The notes beneath the pieces were generated by a model that did no database searches, had not been told where the DNA came from, and worked only from the letters and a program-made list of their open reading frames with translations. This document shows, piece after piece, positions 5,748 to 14,205 of a DNA stretch of 22,975 nucleotides. Origin of the DNA: Nitrosomonadaceae bacterium. Its GTDB lineage: Bacteria > Pseudomonadota > Gammaproteobacteria > Burkholderiales > Nitrosomonadaceae. Location of the stretch: positions 1 to 22,975 of the forward strand of contig JAHELA010000008.1 of the NCBI GenBank assembly GCA_024644425.1. Reading direction: 5' to 3'. The translations under genes were made by a program, and so were the position numbers. Position 1 is the first letter of the stretch. Each line of letters begins with the position of its first letter.

Positions 5748-7468
5748 CTCACAGTCCAATACCACATATTGTTTTATCCGCATGGCGTTCGCGAATATTA
5801 GGTTTAATTCTATTATTAAGTTTTCTAGGGTTAGTAGTACGCGCTATATATTTACAGGGAATGCACAATGATTTTCTACAGCAAAAAGGAGAATCACGTT
5901 ATAGCCGAGTAATAGAGATAAGTGCACATCGTGGAATGATCACAGACCGGCATGGCGAACCTCTTGCTATAAGTACTCCGGTTGAATCAGTATGGGCAAG
6001 TCCACATGGGATGGATGCTACACCTGGGCAAATAAAGAAACTCGCAGATTTGATCAGAGTGGATGTCAAAGAGGTTCGAAAGCGTATCAGTGACCAAAAG
6101 CGTGATTTTGTTTATTTAAAGAGGCACTTGCCTCCAGACATAACGGCTAAAGTAGTAAAGCTAAATATTCCCGGTATATTTCTTAAGCGTGAGTACCGCC
6201 GATACTACCCAACAGGTGAATTAACAGCTCACATGCTTGGGTTTACTGATGTAGACGATAATGGGCAAGAAGGTATCGAATTAGGGTGGCAAGACACTCT
6301 AGCTGGCAAATCTGGTAGTCGACGCGTAATTAAGGACCGTAAGGGACGTATTGTTGAGGATGTTGAAAGCATTCTTGAACCTAAACCAGGACAAGACATA
6401 GCTTTATCAATTGATAGCAAAATCCAGTATCTTGCTTATCGAGAATTAAAGCATGCTATGGAAATTAATAAGGCTAAGGCCGGCGAAATAGTAGTACTAG
6501 ATACACAGACAGGAGAAGTGCTTGCGTTAGCCAATTTACCTACATATAACCCAAATAATAGGGTAAAAACAAATGGCGGGAAAGCCCGTAATCGGGTTTT
6601 GACTGATGTATTTGAACCTGGTTCGACATTGAAGCCATTCACGGTAGCGTCTGCATTGGAAGCAGGTGGAATTAAGCCTGATACGATATTTCAAACTGCA
6701 CCTGGAACTCTCACAATAGGTAAGGCGACTATTAGTGATTCTCATAGAGAAGGTCCGCTGACAGTAGAGCAAGTAATTCAAAAGTCCAGCAACGTTGGTT
6801 CTGCGAAGATAGCCTTAACATTATCACCACAAACATTATGGGAAACTTTTAGTCGATCAGGTTTTGGCACATCGACTGGCTCTGGATTTCCAGGAGAAGT
6901 AAAAGGAAAGCTTCGTCCATATCAAACTTGGCGCCCAATTGAACAAGCTACCATGTCATATGGGCATGGCATAGCAGTGAATCTGCTACAGTTAGCACGT
7001 GCTTACACCCTTTTTTCGGAAGAGGGTAAATTAAAACCAGTATCCCTGTTAAAGATTGATAAACCTGCTGTAGGTGAACAAGTAATTTCGCGTGATACTG
7101 CTCTTGCAGTTAGTAAAATGTTAGAGATGGTGGTACGACCTGGCGGGACAGCGCCTCTTGCACAAATTAGTGGTTACCGTGTAGCAGGAAAGACTGGAAC
7201 TGCACACAAGTTAGAGGGTAACGGTTATTCAAAAAACCGTTACATTGCTTCATTTGTAGGTTATGCGCCGGTTTCCAATCCCCGCCTCATCATTGCAGTG
7301 ATGCTAGATGAGCCTTCAGCTGGGCGATATTACGGTGGTACAGTTGCTGCACCTGTATTTAGTCAAGTTATGTTTGGTGCTTTAAGGCTTTTAAATGTGC
7401 CACATGATGCGCCTATCAACAATGTAGTTTTATCTCCCGCAACATCAAAGTTAAAAGGTGATGTATGA
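5744..7468 (+). CDS. ftsI: Peptidoglycan D,D-transpeptidase FtsI (PBP3)
   Basis: FtsI cross-links new septal peptidoglycan in the periplasm and is the target of several beta-lactams. The 574 residues comprise a short cytoplasmic tail, a membrane anchor (about 19-38), a PBP dimerisation domain starting near RGMITDRHG (63-71), and a transpeptidase domain. The three active-site motifs are present: STLK with Ser294 as nucleophile, SSN (348-350) and KTGT (483-486). It overlaps ftsL and murE by ATGA on each side. FtsI works with the glycosyltransferase FtsW encoded downstream. Nothing looks disrupted. Confidence 0.97.
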   Translation: MTHSPIPHIVLSAWRSRILGLILLLSFLGLVVRAIYLQGMHNDFLQQKGESRYSRVIEISAHRGMITDRHGEPLAISTPVESVWASPHGMDATPGQIKKLADLIRVDVKEVRKRISDQKRDFVYLKRHLPPDITAKVVKLNIPGIFLKREYRRYYPTGELTAHMLGFTDVDDNGQEGIELGWQDTLAGKSGSRRVIKDRKGRIVEDVESILEPKPGQDIALSIDSKIQYLAYRELKHAMEINKAKAGEIVVLDTQTGEVLALANLPTYNPNNRVKTNGGKARNRVLTDVFEPGSTLKPFTVASALEAGGIKPDTIFQTAPGTLTIGKATISDSHREGPLTVEQVIQKSSNVGSAKIALTLSPQTLWETFSRSGFGTSTGSGFPGEVKGKLRPYQTWRPIEQATMSYGHGIAVNLLQLARAYTLFSEEGKLKPVSLLKIDKPAVGEQVISRDTALAVSKMLEMVVRPGGTAPLAQISGYRVAGKTGTAHKLEGNGYSKNRYIASFVGYAPVSNPRLIIAVMLDEPSAGRYYGGTVAAPVFSQVMFGALRLLNVPHDAPINNVVLSPATSKLKGDV

Positions 7469-9024
7469 GTTTAGGAGTTAAAGAAAACTCAGAATCATTT
7501 TTTGATTTTCATTTACTTAAAAGTCTTGGAATTAGCATTAATAGCCTTGTGATTGATAGTCGCATGGTAAAACCTGGAGACACATTTCTTGCTTATGTAG
7601 GGGAAAAATTTGATGCTCGTAAATTTATACCTCAAGCAATTGAAGCAGGAGCAAATGCAGTGTTATGGGAGCGCCAAGGTTTTGTATGGGATTCAAAATG
7701 GCAAACACCAAATTTACCAATATCGAAACTACGAACTAAAGCAGGAGCTATAGCTAGTTACGTATATGGAAACCCATCACAAAAATTATGGTTAATTGGC
7801 GTAACTGGAACTAATGGTAAGACATCATGCTGCCAATGGATTGCTCAGGCTATGACATTCTTAGGTAAAAAAACTGCTGTCATGGGTACATTGGGAGATA
7901 GTTTTTCTGGTGAACTTCATCCCTCTACAAACACAACCCCTGATCCAGTTTTATTACAACAAAAATTATCTAATTTCTTAAAACGTGGGGCAAAGTATGT
8001 CGTTATGGAGGTTTCATCCCACGGGATTGATCAAGGGAGAGTTAATGGCTCTGAATTCGCAGTAGCACTATTTACTAATTTGTCACATGATCATCTTGAT
8101 TACCATGGCAGAATGAAGGAATATGCCGCTTCCAAGGCGCGATTATTTCAATGGGATGGGCTAAAGTTCGCAGTACTAAATTTTGACGATCCATTTAGTA
8201 TTAAATTATTGAATCAGCTCTCAGAAAAAAATACTCAGGTCATTGGATATGGATTTAATAAATCAAAAGTAAAAAATATCGACCAAAAAAATATTAGGAC
8301 GGTATCTGGGAGCAACCTTAAAGTAAGTGCTCAAGGCTTAGAATTTGATATTGAATTCGAAAGCAAGAACGCGAAATTAAAGACTGAATTAATAGGCGAA
8401 TTTAATGCGTACAATTTGCTGGCGGTACTGGCTACTTTATTAGCTAGTGGAATCAGTTTAGCTGATGCGGTGCAATCTGTACAACAAGTGCAATCAATAG
8501 CGGGAAGGATGGAAAAGTTAGGTGGCGGTAACCTACCTCTAGTAGTCGTAGATTACGCTCATACTCCAGATGCATTAGAAAAGATACTAATAGAACTTCA
8601 TAGGGTTCTTCTTGGTTCCAAAGCCACTTCAGAACATAGAGCTACAAATTCAAAATTGATATGTGTTTTTGGTTGTGGTGGTAATCGTGATCGAAGTAAA
8701 CGTGTATTGATGGGAAGGATAGCTACGCGATTAGCTGATGAAGTTATCATCACTAGTGACAATCCACGTGATGAAGATCCCGACGTGATCATCAATGAGA
8801 TTGTTTCAGGCGCAGACACCAATCATCATATCGAAAAAAGTCGATCCGCTGCGATTTACCAAGCAATAAAAAATGCATACAAAGGGGATGTTGTGCTAAT
8901 TGCTGGAAGAGGGCATGAAGCTTATCAGGAAATTGGCGGGAAAAAAATTCCATTTAGTGATGTAGAGGTTGCGCATAAAGTGCTACAGAATTTGTCGGCC
9001 AGGGCACCGAAAGAACAAAGATGA
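7465..9024 (+). CDS. murE: UDP-MurNAc-tripeptide ligase MurE (meso-diaminopimelate adding)
   Basis: MurE adds the third stem-peptide residue in an ATP-dependent cytoplasmic step. The 519-residue protein has GTNGKT (115-120) for ATP, TTPDP (157-161), EVSSHGIDQGR (182-192), Lys224 in ASKARLF as the likely carbamylated lysine, and FGCGGNRDR (402-410). DNPRDEDP (432-439) is the motif that selects meso-diaminopimelate over lysine. The segment between HTPDALEKIL and LICVFGCGG is about 22 residues, whereas the same segment in E. coli MurE is about 10, so there is a linker expansion near residues 380-398. The start ATG overlaps the ftsI stop, and the stop overlaps the murF start. Confidence 0.97.
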   Translation: MSLGVKENSESFFDFHLLKSLGISINSLVIDSRMVKPGDTFLAYVGEKFDARKFIPQAIEAGANAVLWERQGFVWDSKWQTPNLPISKLRTKAGAIASYVYGNPSQKLWLIGVTGTNGKTSCCQWIAQAMTFLGKKTAVMGTLGDSFSGELHPSTNTTPDPVLLQQKLSNFLKRGAKYVVMEVSSHGIDQGRVNGSEFAVALFTNLSHDHLDYHGRMKEYAASKARLFQWDGLKFAVLNFDDPFSIKLLNQLSEKNTQVIGYGFNKSKVKNIDQKNIRTVSGSNLKVSAQGLEFDIEFESKNAKLKTELIGEFNAYNLLAVLATLLASGISLADAVQSVQQVQSIAGRMEKLGGGNLPLVVVDYAHTPDALEKILIELHRVLLGSKATSEHRATNSKLICVFGCGGNRDRSKRVLMGRIATRLADEVIITSDNPRDEDPDVIINEIVSGADTNHHIEKSRSAAIYQAIKNAYKGDVVLIAGRGHEAYQEIGGKKIPFSDVEVAHKVLQNLSARAPKEQR

Positions 9025-10379
9025 TGATGACACAGGAGGCGGCTAGTGTATTACATGCAGAATGGTATGGTAAAGATGCGCTCTTTACGGGTGTAAGTAC
9101 TGATACTCGTACAGTAAAGCAGGGTGATCTGTTTGTTGCTTTGAGCGGAAATAATTTTGATGGCCATGATTTTGTTGCGCACGCAAAGGAGAAAGGCGCT
9201 GTGGCTGCGATGATAAATTCAAAGTCTAATATTCAAAATCTTGGCCTTGATATTCCCTTGATGCTAGTCAATGACACGCGGCTAGGTTTAGGTCAATTAG
9301 CAGCCCATTGGCGGAGCAGGTTTTCCATTCCATTAGTTGCGGTGACTGGTAGTAATGGTAAAACCACGGTGAAAGACATGATTGCATGTATTTTGCAGCA
9401 GCTTGTTGGAGGGGTTAGCAAAGTTCTTGCAACCGTAGGTAACCTTAATAACGATATTGGTGTACCGCAAACGTTATTGCAATTGCGAGAACAACATAAA
9501 TATGCAGTAATCGAAATGGGCATGAATCATTTCGGTGAGATTTTATATTTAACAAAACTAGCAAATCCAAGTATTGCGTTGATAACTAATGCAGGAGCAG
9601 CACACATTAAAGGGCTTGGTTCAGTGGAGGCAGTGGCCCGTGCTAAAGGTGAAATTTTTGAAGGGCTAGGCGAGCGAGGGATTGCGGTCATCAACGCTGA
9701 TGATAAATATGCGCCATTATGGAACAAGCTAGCTAGTAACAGACAAATAATAGATTTTGGTCTAAGTAAAAAAGCGAAGGTAAGAGGGTGTTATCAGCTC
9801 AATTCAGTAGATACAGAAATGAAACTGAAACTACCTGGTGGGGTTGTGGATTTAACTTTAAAGGTCCCAGGTGAGCATAACGTTTATAACGCACTTGCGG
9901 CATCAGCATCAGCAGTTGCATTAGGGATAAGTAAAGAAGAAATTGCATCCGGATTAGCTCAGTTCAGAGGGGTTAAGGGGCGTCTACAGAAAAAACTGTG
10001 TCAGCACAATGCAATGCTAATAGATGATAGCTATAACGCTAATCCAGAATCGGTGAGAGCTGCGCTCGCAGTATTAGCTAAATCTCCAGGAAAAAAGGTC
10101 CTAGTTCTTGGAGACATGGGCGAACTTGGTAAAAACGCAGTAAATCTTCATGAAGATATTGGTGAAGAAGCTCGTCTTTTAGGAATAGATAGACTGCTTA
10201 CTTTAGGAGAACTAAGCGAGCATTCTGTTATGAAGTTTGGTGAGGGTGCGCAGCATTTTAAATGTATTGAGGATTTATTAGGTGCAATTGAGGATCTACT
10301 TGCACCTAATGTAACTCTACTAGTAAAGGGATCTCGTTTTATGCAAATGGAACGGATAGTCAAAAAATTTGAGTTGTAG
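9021..10379 (+). CDS. murF: UDP-MurNAc-tripeptide:D-Ala-D-Ala ligase MurF
   Basis: MurF joins the D-Ala-D-Ala dipeptide made by Ddl to UDP-MurNAc-tripeptide, completing the soluble pentapeptide precursor. The 452-residue length is normal. Visible features are the MurF N-terminal domain (STDTRTVKQGDLFVAL, 27-42), the ATP loop VTGSNGKTTVKDM (108-120), GNLNNDIGVPQTLL, VIEMGMNHFGEI, and the C-terminal domain with DDSYNANPESVRAAL and LGDMGELG. Three ATG codons occur in a row (9021, 9024, 9027); the first overlaps the murE stop as ATGA. Any of the three may be used. Its substrate-supplying partner ddlB lies further down the same cluster. Confidence 0.97.
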   Translation: MMMTQEAASVLHAEWYGKDALFTGVSTDTRTVKQGDLFVALSGNNFDGHDFVAHAKEKGAVAAMINSKSNIQNLGLDIPLMLVNDTRLGLGQLAAHWRSRFSIPLVAVTGSNGKTTVKDMIACILQQLVGGVSKVLATVGNLNNDIGVPQTLLQLREQHKYAVIEMGMNHFGEILYLTKLANPSIALITNAGAAHIKGLGSVEAVARAKGEIFEGLGERGIAVINADDKYAPLWNKLASNRQIIDFGLSKKAKVRGCYQLNSVDTEMKLKLPGGVVDLTLKVPGEHNVYNALAASASAVALGISKEEIASGLAQFRGVKGRLQKKLCQHNAMLIDDSYNANPESVRAALAVLAKSPGKKVLVLGDMGELGKNAVNLHEDIGEEARLLGIDRLLTLGELSEHSVMKFGEGAQHFKCIEDLLGAIEDLLAPNVTLLVKGSRFMQMERIVKKFEL

Positions 10380-10414
10380 TTTTGAATTTTTTATCGCAAC
10401 GAGAATATGAGAAA

Positions 10415-10445
10415 TTGACTCAATCTAAAATGAGAGAAATAAGAT
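10415..10445 (+). promoter_or_regulatory. Weak internal promoter candidate upstream of mraY
   Basis: TTGACT (10415-10420) and TAAGAT (10440-10445) are 19 bp apart in the 88-bp murF-mraY gap. The -35 hexamer is good, but the -10 is poor and the spacer is long. mraY has no visible Shine-Dalgarno, so the gap may serve transcription rather than translation. Confidence 0.2.
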
Positions 10446-10467
10446 ACAAAATTTTATTTGACTTATT

Positions 10468-11553
10468 ATGCTTCTAGAACTTGCACAGTGGTTAGCCAAT
10501 GATATCCGAGCATTTAATGTATTCAATTACATTACTTTACGCACCCTATTGGCGGCCCTCACTTCTCTTATGATTTCCTTTGTTGTTGGGCCAAGCATGA
10601 TACGTAAACTTACGGCTTACAAAATTGGTCAATCTGTTCGTGACGATGGTCCGCAAACGCATCTCGTAAAAGCTGGCACTCCTACCATGGGTGGTGCGTT
10701 GATATTGGTATCAATTGCTATCAGTACATTATTGTGGGCAGATTTAGGTAATCGTTATGTATGGGTGGTATTGGTGACAACATTAGGTTTTGGTGCAATC
10801 GGTTGGGTAGATGATTATCGAAAGGTGGTACATAATAATCCTCGGGGGCTTTCTGCTGGTGCTAAATTCTTTTGGCAATCAAGCATTGCAATCTCTATAG
10901 CATTGTATCTTGTTCTTACTGCTGATTCTCCGGCGCAAACCAGCATGATCGTGCCTTTCTTTAAGCAAATTGTAATACCTATGGGTGTAGTCGGATTTGT
11001 GACATTAGCTTATTTTGTCATAGTAGGAACTAGTAACGCAGTGAATCTAACTGACGGCCTTGATGGCCTAGCTATTATGCCAACTGTAATGATTAGCAGT
11101 GGGTTAGCAATTTTCGCCTATGTAGCAGGTCATTCAATCTTCGCAAAATATCTTGGTATTCCTTATATTCCTCATGCGGCTGAACTAGCTGTATTTTGCG
11201 GAGCACTAGCAGGTGCAGGACTTGCATTCTTATGGTTCAACGCTTATCCCGCAGAGGTATTTATGGGAGATGTCGGAGCTCTTGCCCTTGGTGCGGCACT
11301 TGGTGTGGTTACTGTGATCGTGCGTCAAGAAATTGTACTAATCATTATGGGCGGCGTATTTGTGGTGGAAACTTTATCAGTCATGTTGCAAGTAGCTTCA
11401 TTCAAGTTGACTGGCAGACGTATTTTTCGTATGGCGCCACTTCATCATCACTACGAATTGAAGGGGTGGAACGAAAATCAAGTAGTTGTACGATTCTGGA
11501 TTATTACCATGATGCTAGTGTTGCTTGGATTATCAACGTTGAAATTAAGATGA
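10468..11553 (+). CDS. mraY: Phospho-MurNAc-pentapeptide transferase MraY
   Basis: MraY moves phospho-MurNAc-pentapeptide from UDP onto undecaprenyl phosphate, giving lipid I at the inner membrane. The 361-residue polytopic protein has the family length and about ten membrane spans. Conserved cytoplasmic motifs are present: DDGPQTHLVKAGTPTMGG (59-76), WVDDYRK with Asp115/Asp116, NAVNLTDGLDGLA (190-202), FNAYPAEVFMGDVG with Asp268, and PLHHHYE (324-330). MLLELAQWL matches the usual N-terminus, which supports the start although no Shine-Dalgarno is visible. The stop overlaps the murD start as ATGA. Confidence 0.98.
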   Translation: MLLELAQWLANDIRAFNVFNYITLRTLLAALTSLMISFVVGPSMIRKLTAYKIGQSVRDDGPQTHLVKAGTPTMGGALILVSIAISTLLWADLGNRYVWVVLVTTLGFGAIGWVDDYRKVVHNNPRGLSAGAKFFWQSSIAISIALYLVLTADSPAQTSMIVPFFKQIVIPMGVVGFVTLAYFVIVGTSNAVNLTDGLDGLAIMPTVMISSGLAIFAYVAGHSIFAKYLGIPYIPHAAELAVFCGALAGAGLAFLWFNAYPAEVFMGDVGALALGAALGVVTVIVRQEIVLIIMGGVFVVETLSVMLQVASFKLTGRRIFRMAPLHHHYELKGWNENQVVVRFWIITMMLVLLGLSTLKLR

Positions 11554-12965
11554 ATCTACAAGAAAAAACAATCTTGGTGTTGGGCATGGGTAAAACTGGG
11601 CTATCCATGGTCAAGTGGTTATCACGAATAGGATCTAATATTAGTGTTGCTGACAGTCGTACATCACCACCAAATCTTAGAATATTAGAGCAAGTTGTAC
11701 CTACTGCTAAGATTTTTACTGGCCCTTTCTCAGATAATATTTTGATAGGTGTAGATCTTATAGCTATCAGTCCAGGAATCTCGCTGGAAACGCCTTTGGT
11801 TAATAAGGCAGCTAAGCGCGGAGTACCTGTTGTAGGTGACATCGAGTTATTCGCTCTAGCACTTAAAAAGTTTAATACTCCGAGACCAAAAATTCTAGCT
11901 ATTACTGGTTCTAATGGGAAAACAACGGTTGCAGCTATGACAGGTGCGATGATGAAAAAGGTAGGTTTGGATACGGAGGTAGCTGGAAATATTGGTCCAG
12001 CAGTGTTGGATGTACTGATGCAGCGAATAGATTCTAGAAGACTTCCCGAATTATGGGTTTTAGAGTTATCAAGTTTCCAACTGGAATCTACACAAAATCT
12101 TCATTCTGATGCAGCGGTGGTACTGAATTTGAGCGAGGATCATTTTGATCGTTATGAGGGAATAAAGGACTACGCTGTTGCTAAGGCAAAGATATTTTCG
12201 GAGGGAGCTAACGGTAACACTATACAGATTTTGAATCGTGACGATCTTCTTGTAAATAAAATGGCTTTATCTGGAAGCGTACAAATAACTTTTGGATTGA
12301 ACTCGCCTATTACTGAAATGGATTTTGGTTTATTACGTGACGGGAATGAAATCTGGCTAGCACGGGGAAAGAAAAGGTTAATGAAGACCAGTGAGCTATT
12401 AGTTACAGGCTTGCATAATGTGGCAAATGCATTGGCCGCTTTGGCATTATGTTATTCCATAGGAATAACATCCAGCTTATTACTGCAAGCTTTACGCGAG
12501 TTTAGCGGGTTACCGCATCGGATGGGGAAAGTTGCTACGTTCAATGGCATCACATTTTACGATGATTCAAAAGGCACAAATGTGGGGGCAACAGTTGCGG
12601 CTCTAAATAGTATGACTCAGAGCATAGTTTTGATTGCAGGCGGTGATGGGAAGCGACAGAATTTTTTGCCCTTAAAAAATGTGATTGCAAAACATGCACG
12701 AGCTATTGTTTTGATAGGAAAGGACGCAGCAAAGATTGCTGACATATTAGATGGATGTGGCGTACCACTGCATAGTGTGAAATCGATGGAAGAAGCGGTA
12801 CAAAAAAGTTTTTCTTTAGCTAAGACAGGTGACGTTGTATTGATGTCTCCCGCTTGTGCCAGTACTGATATGTTCAAAGACTACATTCATCGTGCTGAGG
12901 CTTTCGTTGCAGCAATTAAGGATTTGGAGAAAAAGATTTTAGCTACGGCTAGTGCTACACACTAG
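11550..12965 (+). CDS. murD: UDP-MurNAc-L-alanine:D-glutamate ligase MurD
   Basis: MurD adds D-glutamate to UDP-MurNAc-L-Ala in the cytoplasm. The start chosen is ATG 11550, overlapping the mraY stop as ATGA, giving 471 residues with the proper N-terminus MNLQEKTILVLGMGKTG. The open frame extends upstream to 11196, but that part lies out of frame over mraY and is not MurD-like. Domain 1 holds the UDP-binding GxGxxG-like GMGKTG; ITGSNGKTT (118-126) binds ATP. SSFQLE and AVAKAKIF (likely carbamylated lysine) follow in the centre, and DDSKGTN and SPACASTDMF in the C-terminal ligase domain. Length and motif order are ordinary for the family. Confidence 0.97.
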   Translation: MNLQEKTILVLGMGKTGLSMVKWLSRIGSNISVADSRTSPPNLRILEQVVPTAKIFTGPFSDNILIGVDLIAISPGISLETPLVNKAAKRGVPVVGDIELFALALKKFNTPRPKILAITGSNGKTTVAAMTGAMMKKVGLDTEVAGNIGPAVLDVLMQRIDSRRLPELWVLELSSFQLESTQNLHSDAAVVLNLSEDHFDRYEGIKDYAVAKAKIFSEGANGNTIQILNRDDLLVNKMALSGSVQITFGLNSPITEMDFGLLRDGNEIWLARGKKRLMKTSELLVTGLHNVANALAALALCYSIGITSSLLLQALREFSGLPHRMGKVATFNGITFYDDSKGTNVGATVAALNSMTQSIVLIAGGDGKRQNFLPLKNVIAKHARAIVLIGKDAAKIADILDGCGVPLHSVKSMEEAVQKSFSLAKTGDVVLMSPACASTDMFKDYIHRAEAFVAAIKDLEKKILATASATH

Positions 12966-12982
12966 ATATAGAGGTATTTTTA

Positions 12983-14146
12983 ATGATTTATCAATCTAGC
13001 ATTAGTAACCAAAGGGTTATACCTGATTTTGATCAGACGCTGGTCTGGTCTGCAATTTTGTTACTGAGCTTGGGACTGGTAATGGTTTATTCTGCTTCAA
13101 TTTCTATAGCAGAAACAGGACCTAGTACCGATGGCTATACTGCTTATTTTCTTGTTCGGCATGGGGCTTACTTGACAGTAGGATGCTTGGTTGGATTGAT
13201 TGCGTTCCAGATACCCATGCGATTGTGGCAAAAGTACGCTCTCTATCCATTTCTGTTGTGTATGGTTTTACTAGTGCTAGTTTTAATTCCTGGTATAGGA
13301 CATGAAGTAAACGGTAGTAGACGATGGTTGCCATTGTTCGTTGTAAATTTACAACCTTCTGAATTTATGAAATTGTTTGTTGTAATTTATATTGCCAGCT
13401 ATACGATCAGAAGAGCTGCATATCTAAATAGTTTTGGGAAAGGTTTTTTACCTATATTGATTGTAATGGCGATGTTGGGTTTGTTGTTGCTCAGTGAACC
13501 TGACCTGGGCGCATTTGTAGTTATTGTTTCTATTGTGATGGGAATATTGTTCCTAGGAGGGATGCATCTGAAACTGTTTATGGGAACTATAGGGTTAGCA
13601 TTTGTCGGCCTGCTGACACTGATTTTGATCGAACCTTATCGCATGCAGCGCATTATGGGATTTATTGATCCATGGGATGACCCCTATGGGAAAGGATATC
13701 AGCTGAGTCATGCCCTAATTGCTTTTGGGCGTGGAGGGTGGCAAGGCGTTGGTATCGGTGGAAGTGTCGAGAAACTTTACTATTTGCCTGAAGCACATAC
13801 AGATTTTCTGCTTGCAGTTATAGCGGAAGAGCTTGGCTTCATAGGTGTGGCAGTAGTAATAGCGCTATTTATGTGGTTAGTGATTCGTGCTTTTGTGATA
13901 GGTCGCCAGGCTGCAACACGAGAGCGTTATTTTCCTGCACTCGTGGCTCAGGGCATTGGTACATGGATAGGGGTACAAACTTTTATCAATATGGGTGTAA
14001 ATATGGGCGTTCTACCAACAAAAGGGCTGACTTTACCGTTAATGAGTTTTGGTGGCAGTAGCATTGTTGCTAATAGTATTGCGCTAGCAGTTTTACTACG
14101 AGTGGATTGGGAAAATCGACAGTTAATGAAAGGGTACAAAATATGA
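12983..14146 (+). CDS. ftsW: Septal peptidoglycan glycosyltransferase FtsW (SEDS)
   Basis: FtsW polymerises lipid II into glycan strands at the septum in partnership with FtsI. The 387-residue protein is polytopic with about ten membrane spans. SEDS landmarks are VNGSRRWL (109-116), QPSEFMK (124-130), SEPDLGAF (171-178), PEAHTDF with Asp274, which corresponds to the essential aspartate of the large periplasmic loop, NMGVNMGVLPTKGLTLP (336-352) and FGGSS (356-360). The ATG at 12983 has GAGG eight bases upstream. The stop TGA is overlapped by an ATG that opens a 20-codon ORF running into murG. Confidence 0.96.
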   Translation: MIYQSSISNQRVIPDFDQTLVWSAILLLSLGLVMVYSASISIAETGPSTDGYTAYFLVRHGAYLTVGCLVGLIAFQIPMRLWQKYALYPFLLCMVLLVLVLIPGIGHEVNGSRRWLPLFVVNLQPSEFMKLFVVIYIASYTIRRAAYLNSFGKGFLPILIVMAMLGLLLLSEPDLGAFVVIVSIVMGILFLGGMHLKLFMGTIGLAFVGLLTLILIEPYRMQRIMGFIDPWDDPYGKGYQLSHALIAFGRGGWQGVGIGGSVEKLYYLPEAHTDFLLAVIAEELGFIGVAVVIALFMWLVIRAFVIGRQAATRERYFPALVAQGIGTWIGVQTFINMGVNMGVLPTKGLTLPLMSFGGSSIVANSIALAVLLRVDWENRQLMKGYKI

Positions 14147-14205
14147 AAAAGTATTGGATCTGTAATAAAAGAGTAGAGGAGCTAGATTGCCTCATACTAT
14201 TCTAA
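14143..14205 (+). other. 20-codon ORF bridging ftsW stop and murG start
   Basis: An ATG overlaps the ftsW stop (ATGA at 14143-14146) and opens a 20-codon frame that ends with TAA at 14203-14205, just inside murG. AAGGG lies about a dozen bases upstream. Its best explanation is a coupling ORF that carries ribosomes from ftsW to the murG start, or chance; the peptide itself is unremarkable. Confidence 0.25.

Noticed and set aside
5423..5767. 114-codon - strand ORF opposite ftsL
   Set aside because: It is fully antisense to a well-supported gene, has no recognisable domain, and breaks the operon layout.
11196..11549. Upstream extension of the murD reading frame to 11196
   Set aside because: This part overlaps mraY in another frame, has no MurD-like sequence, and the ATGA overlap at 11550 gives the standard N-terminus.
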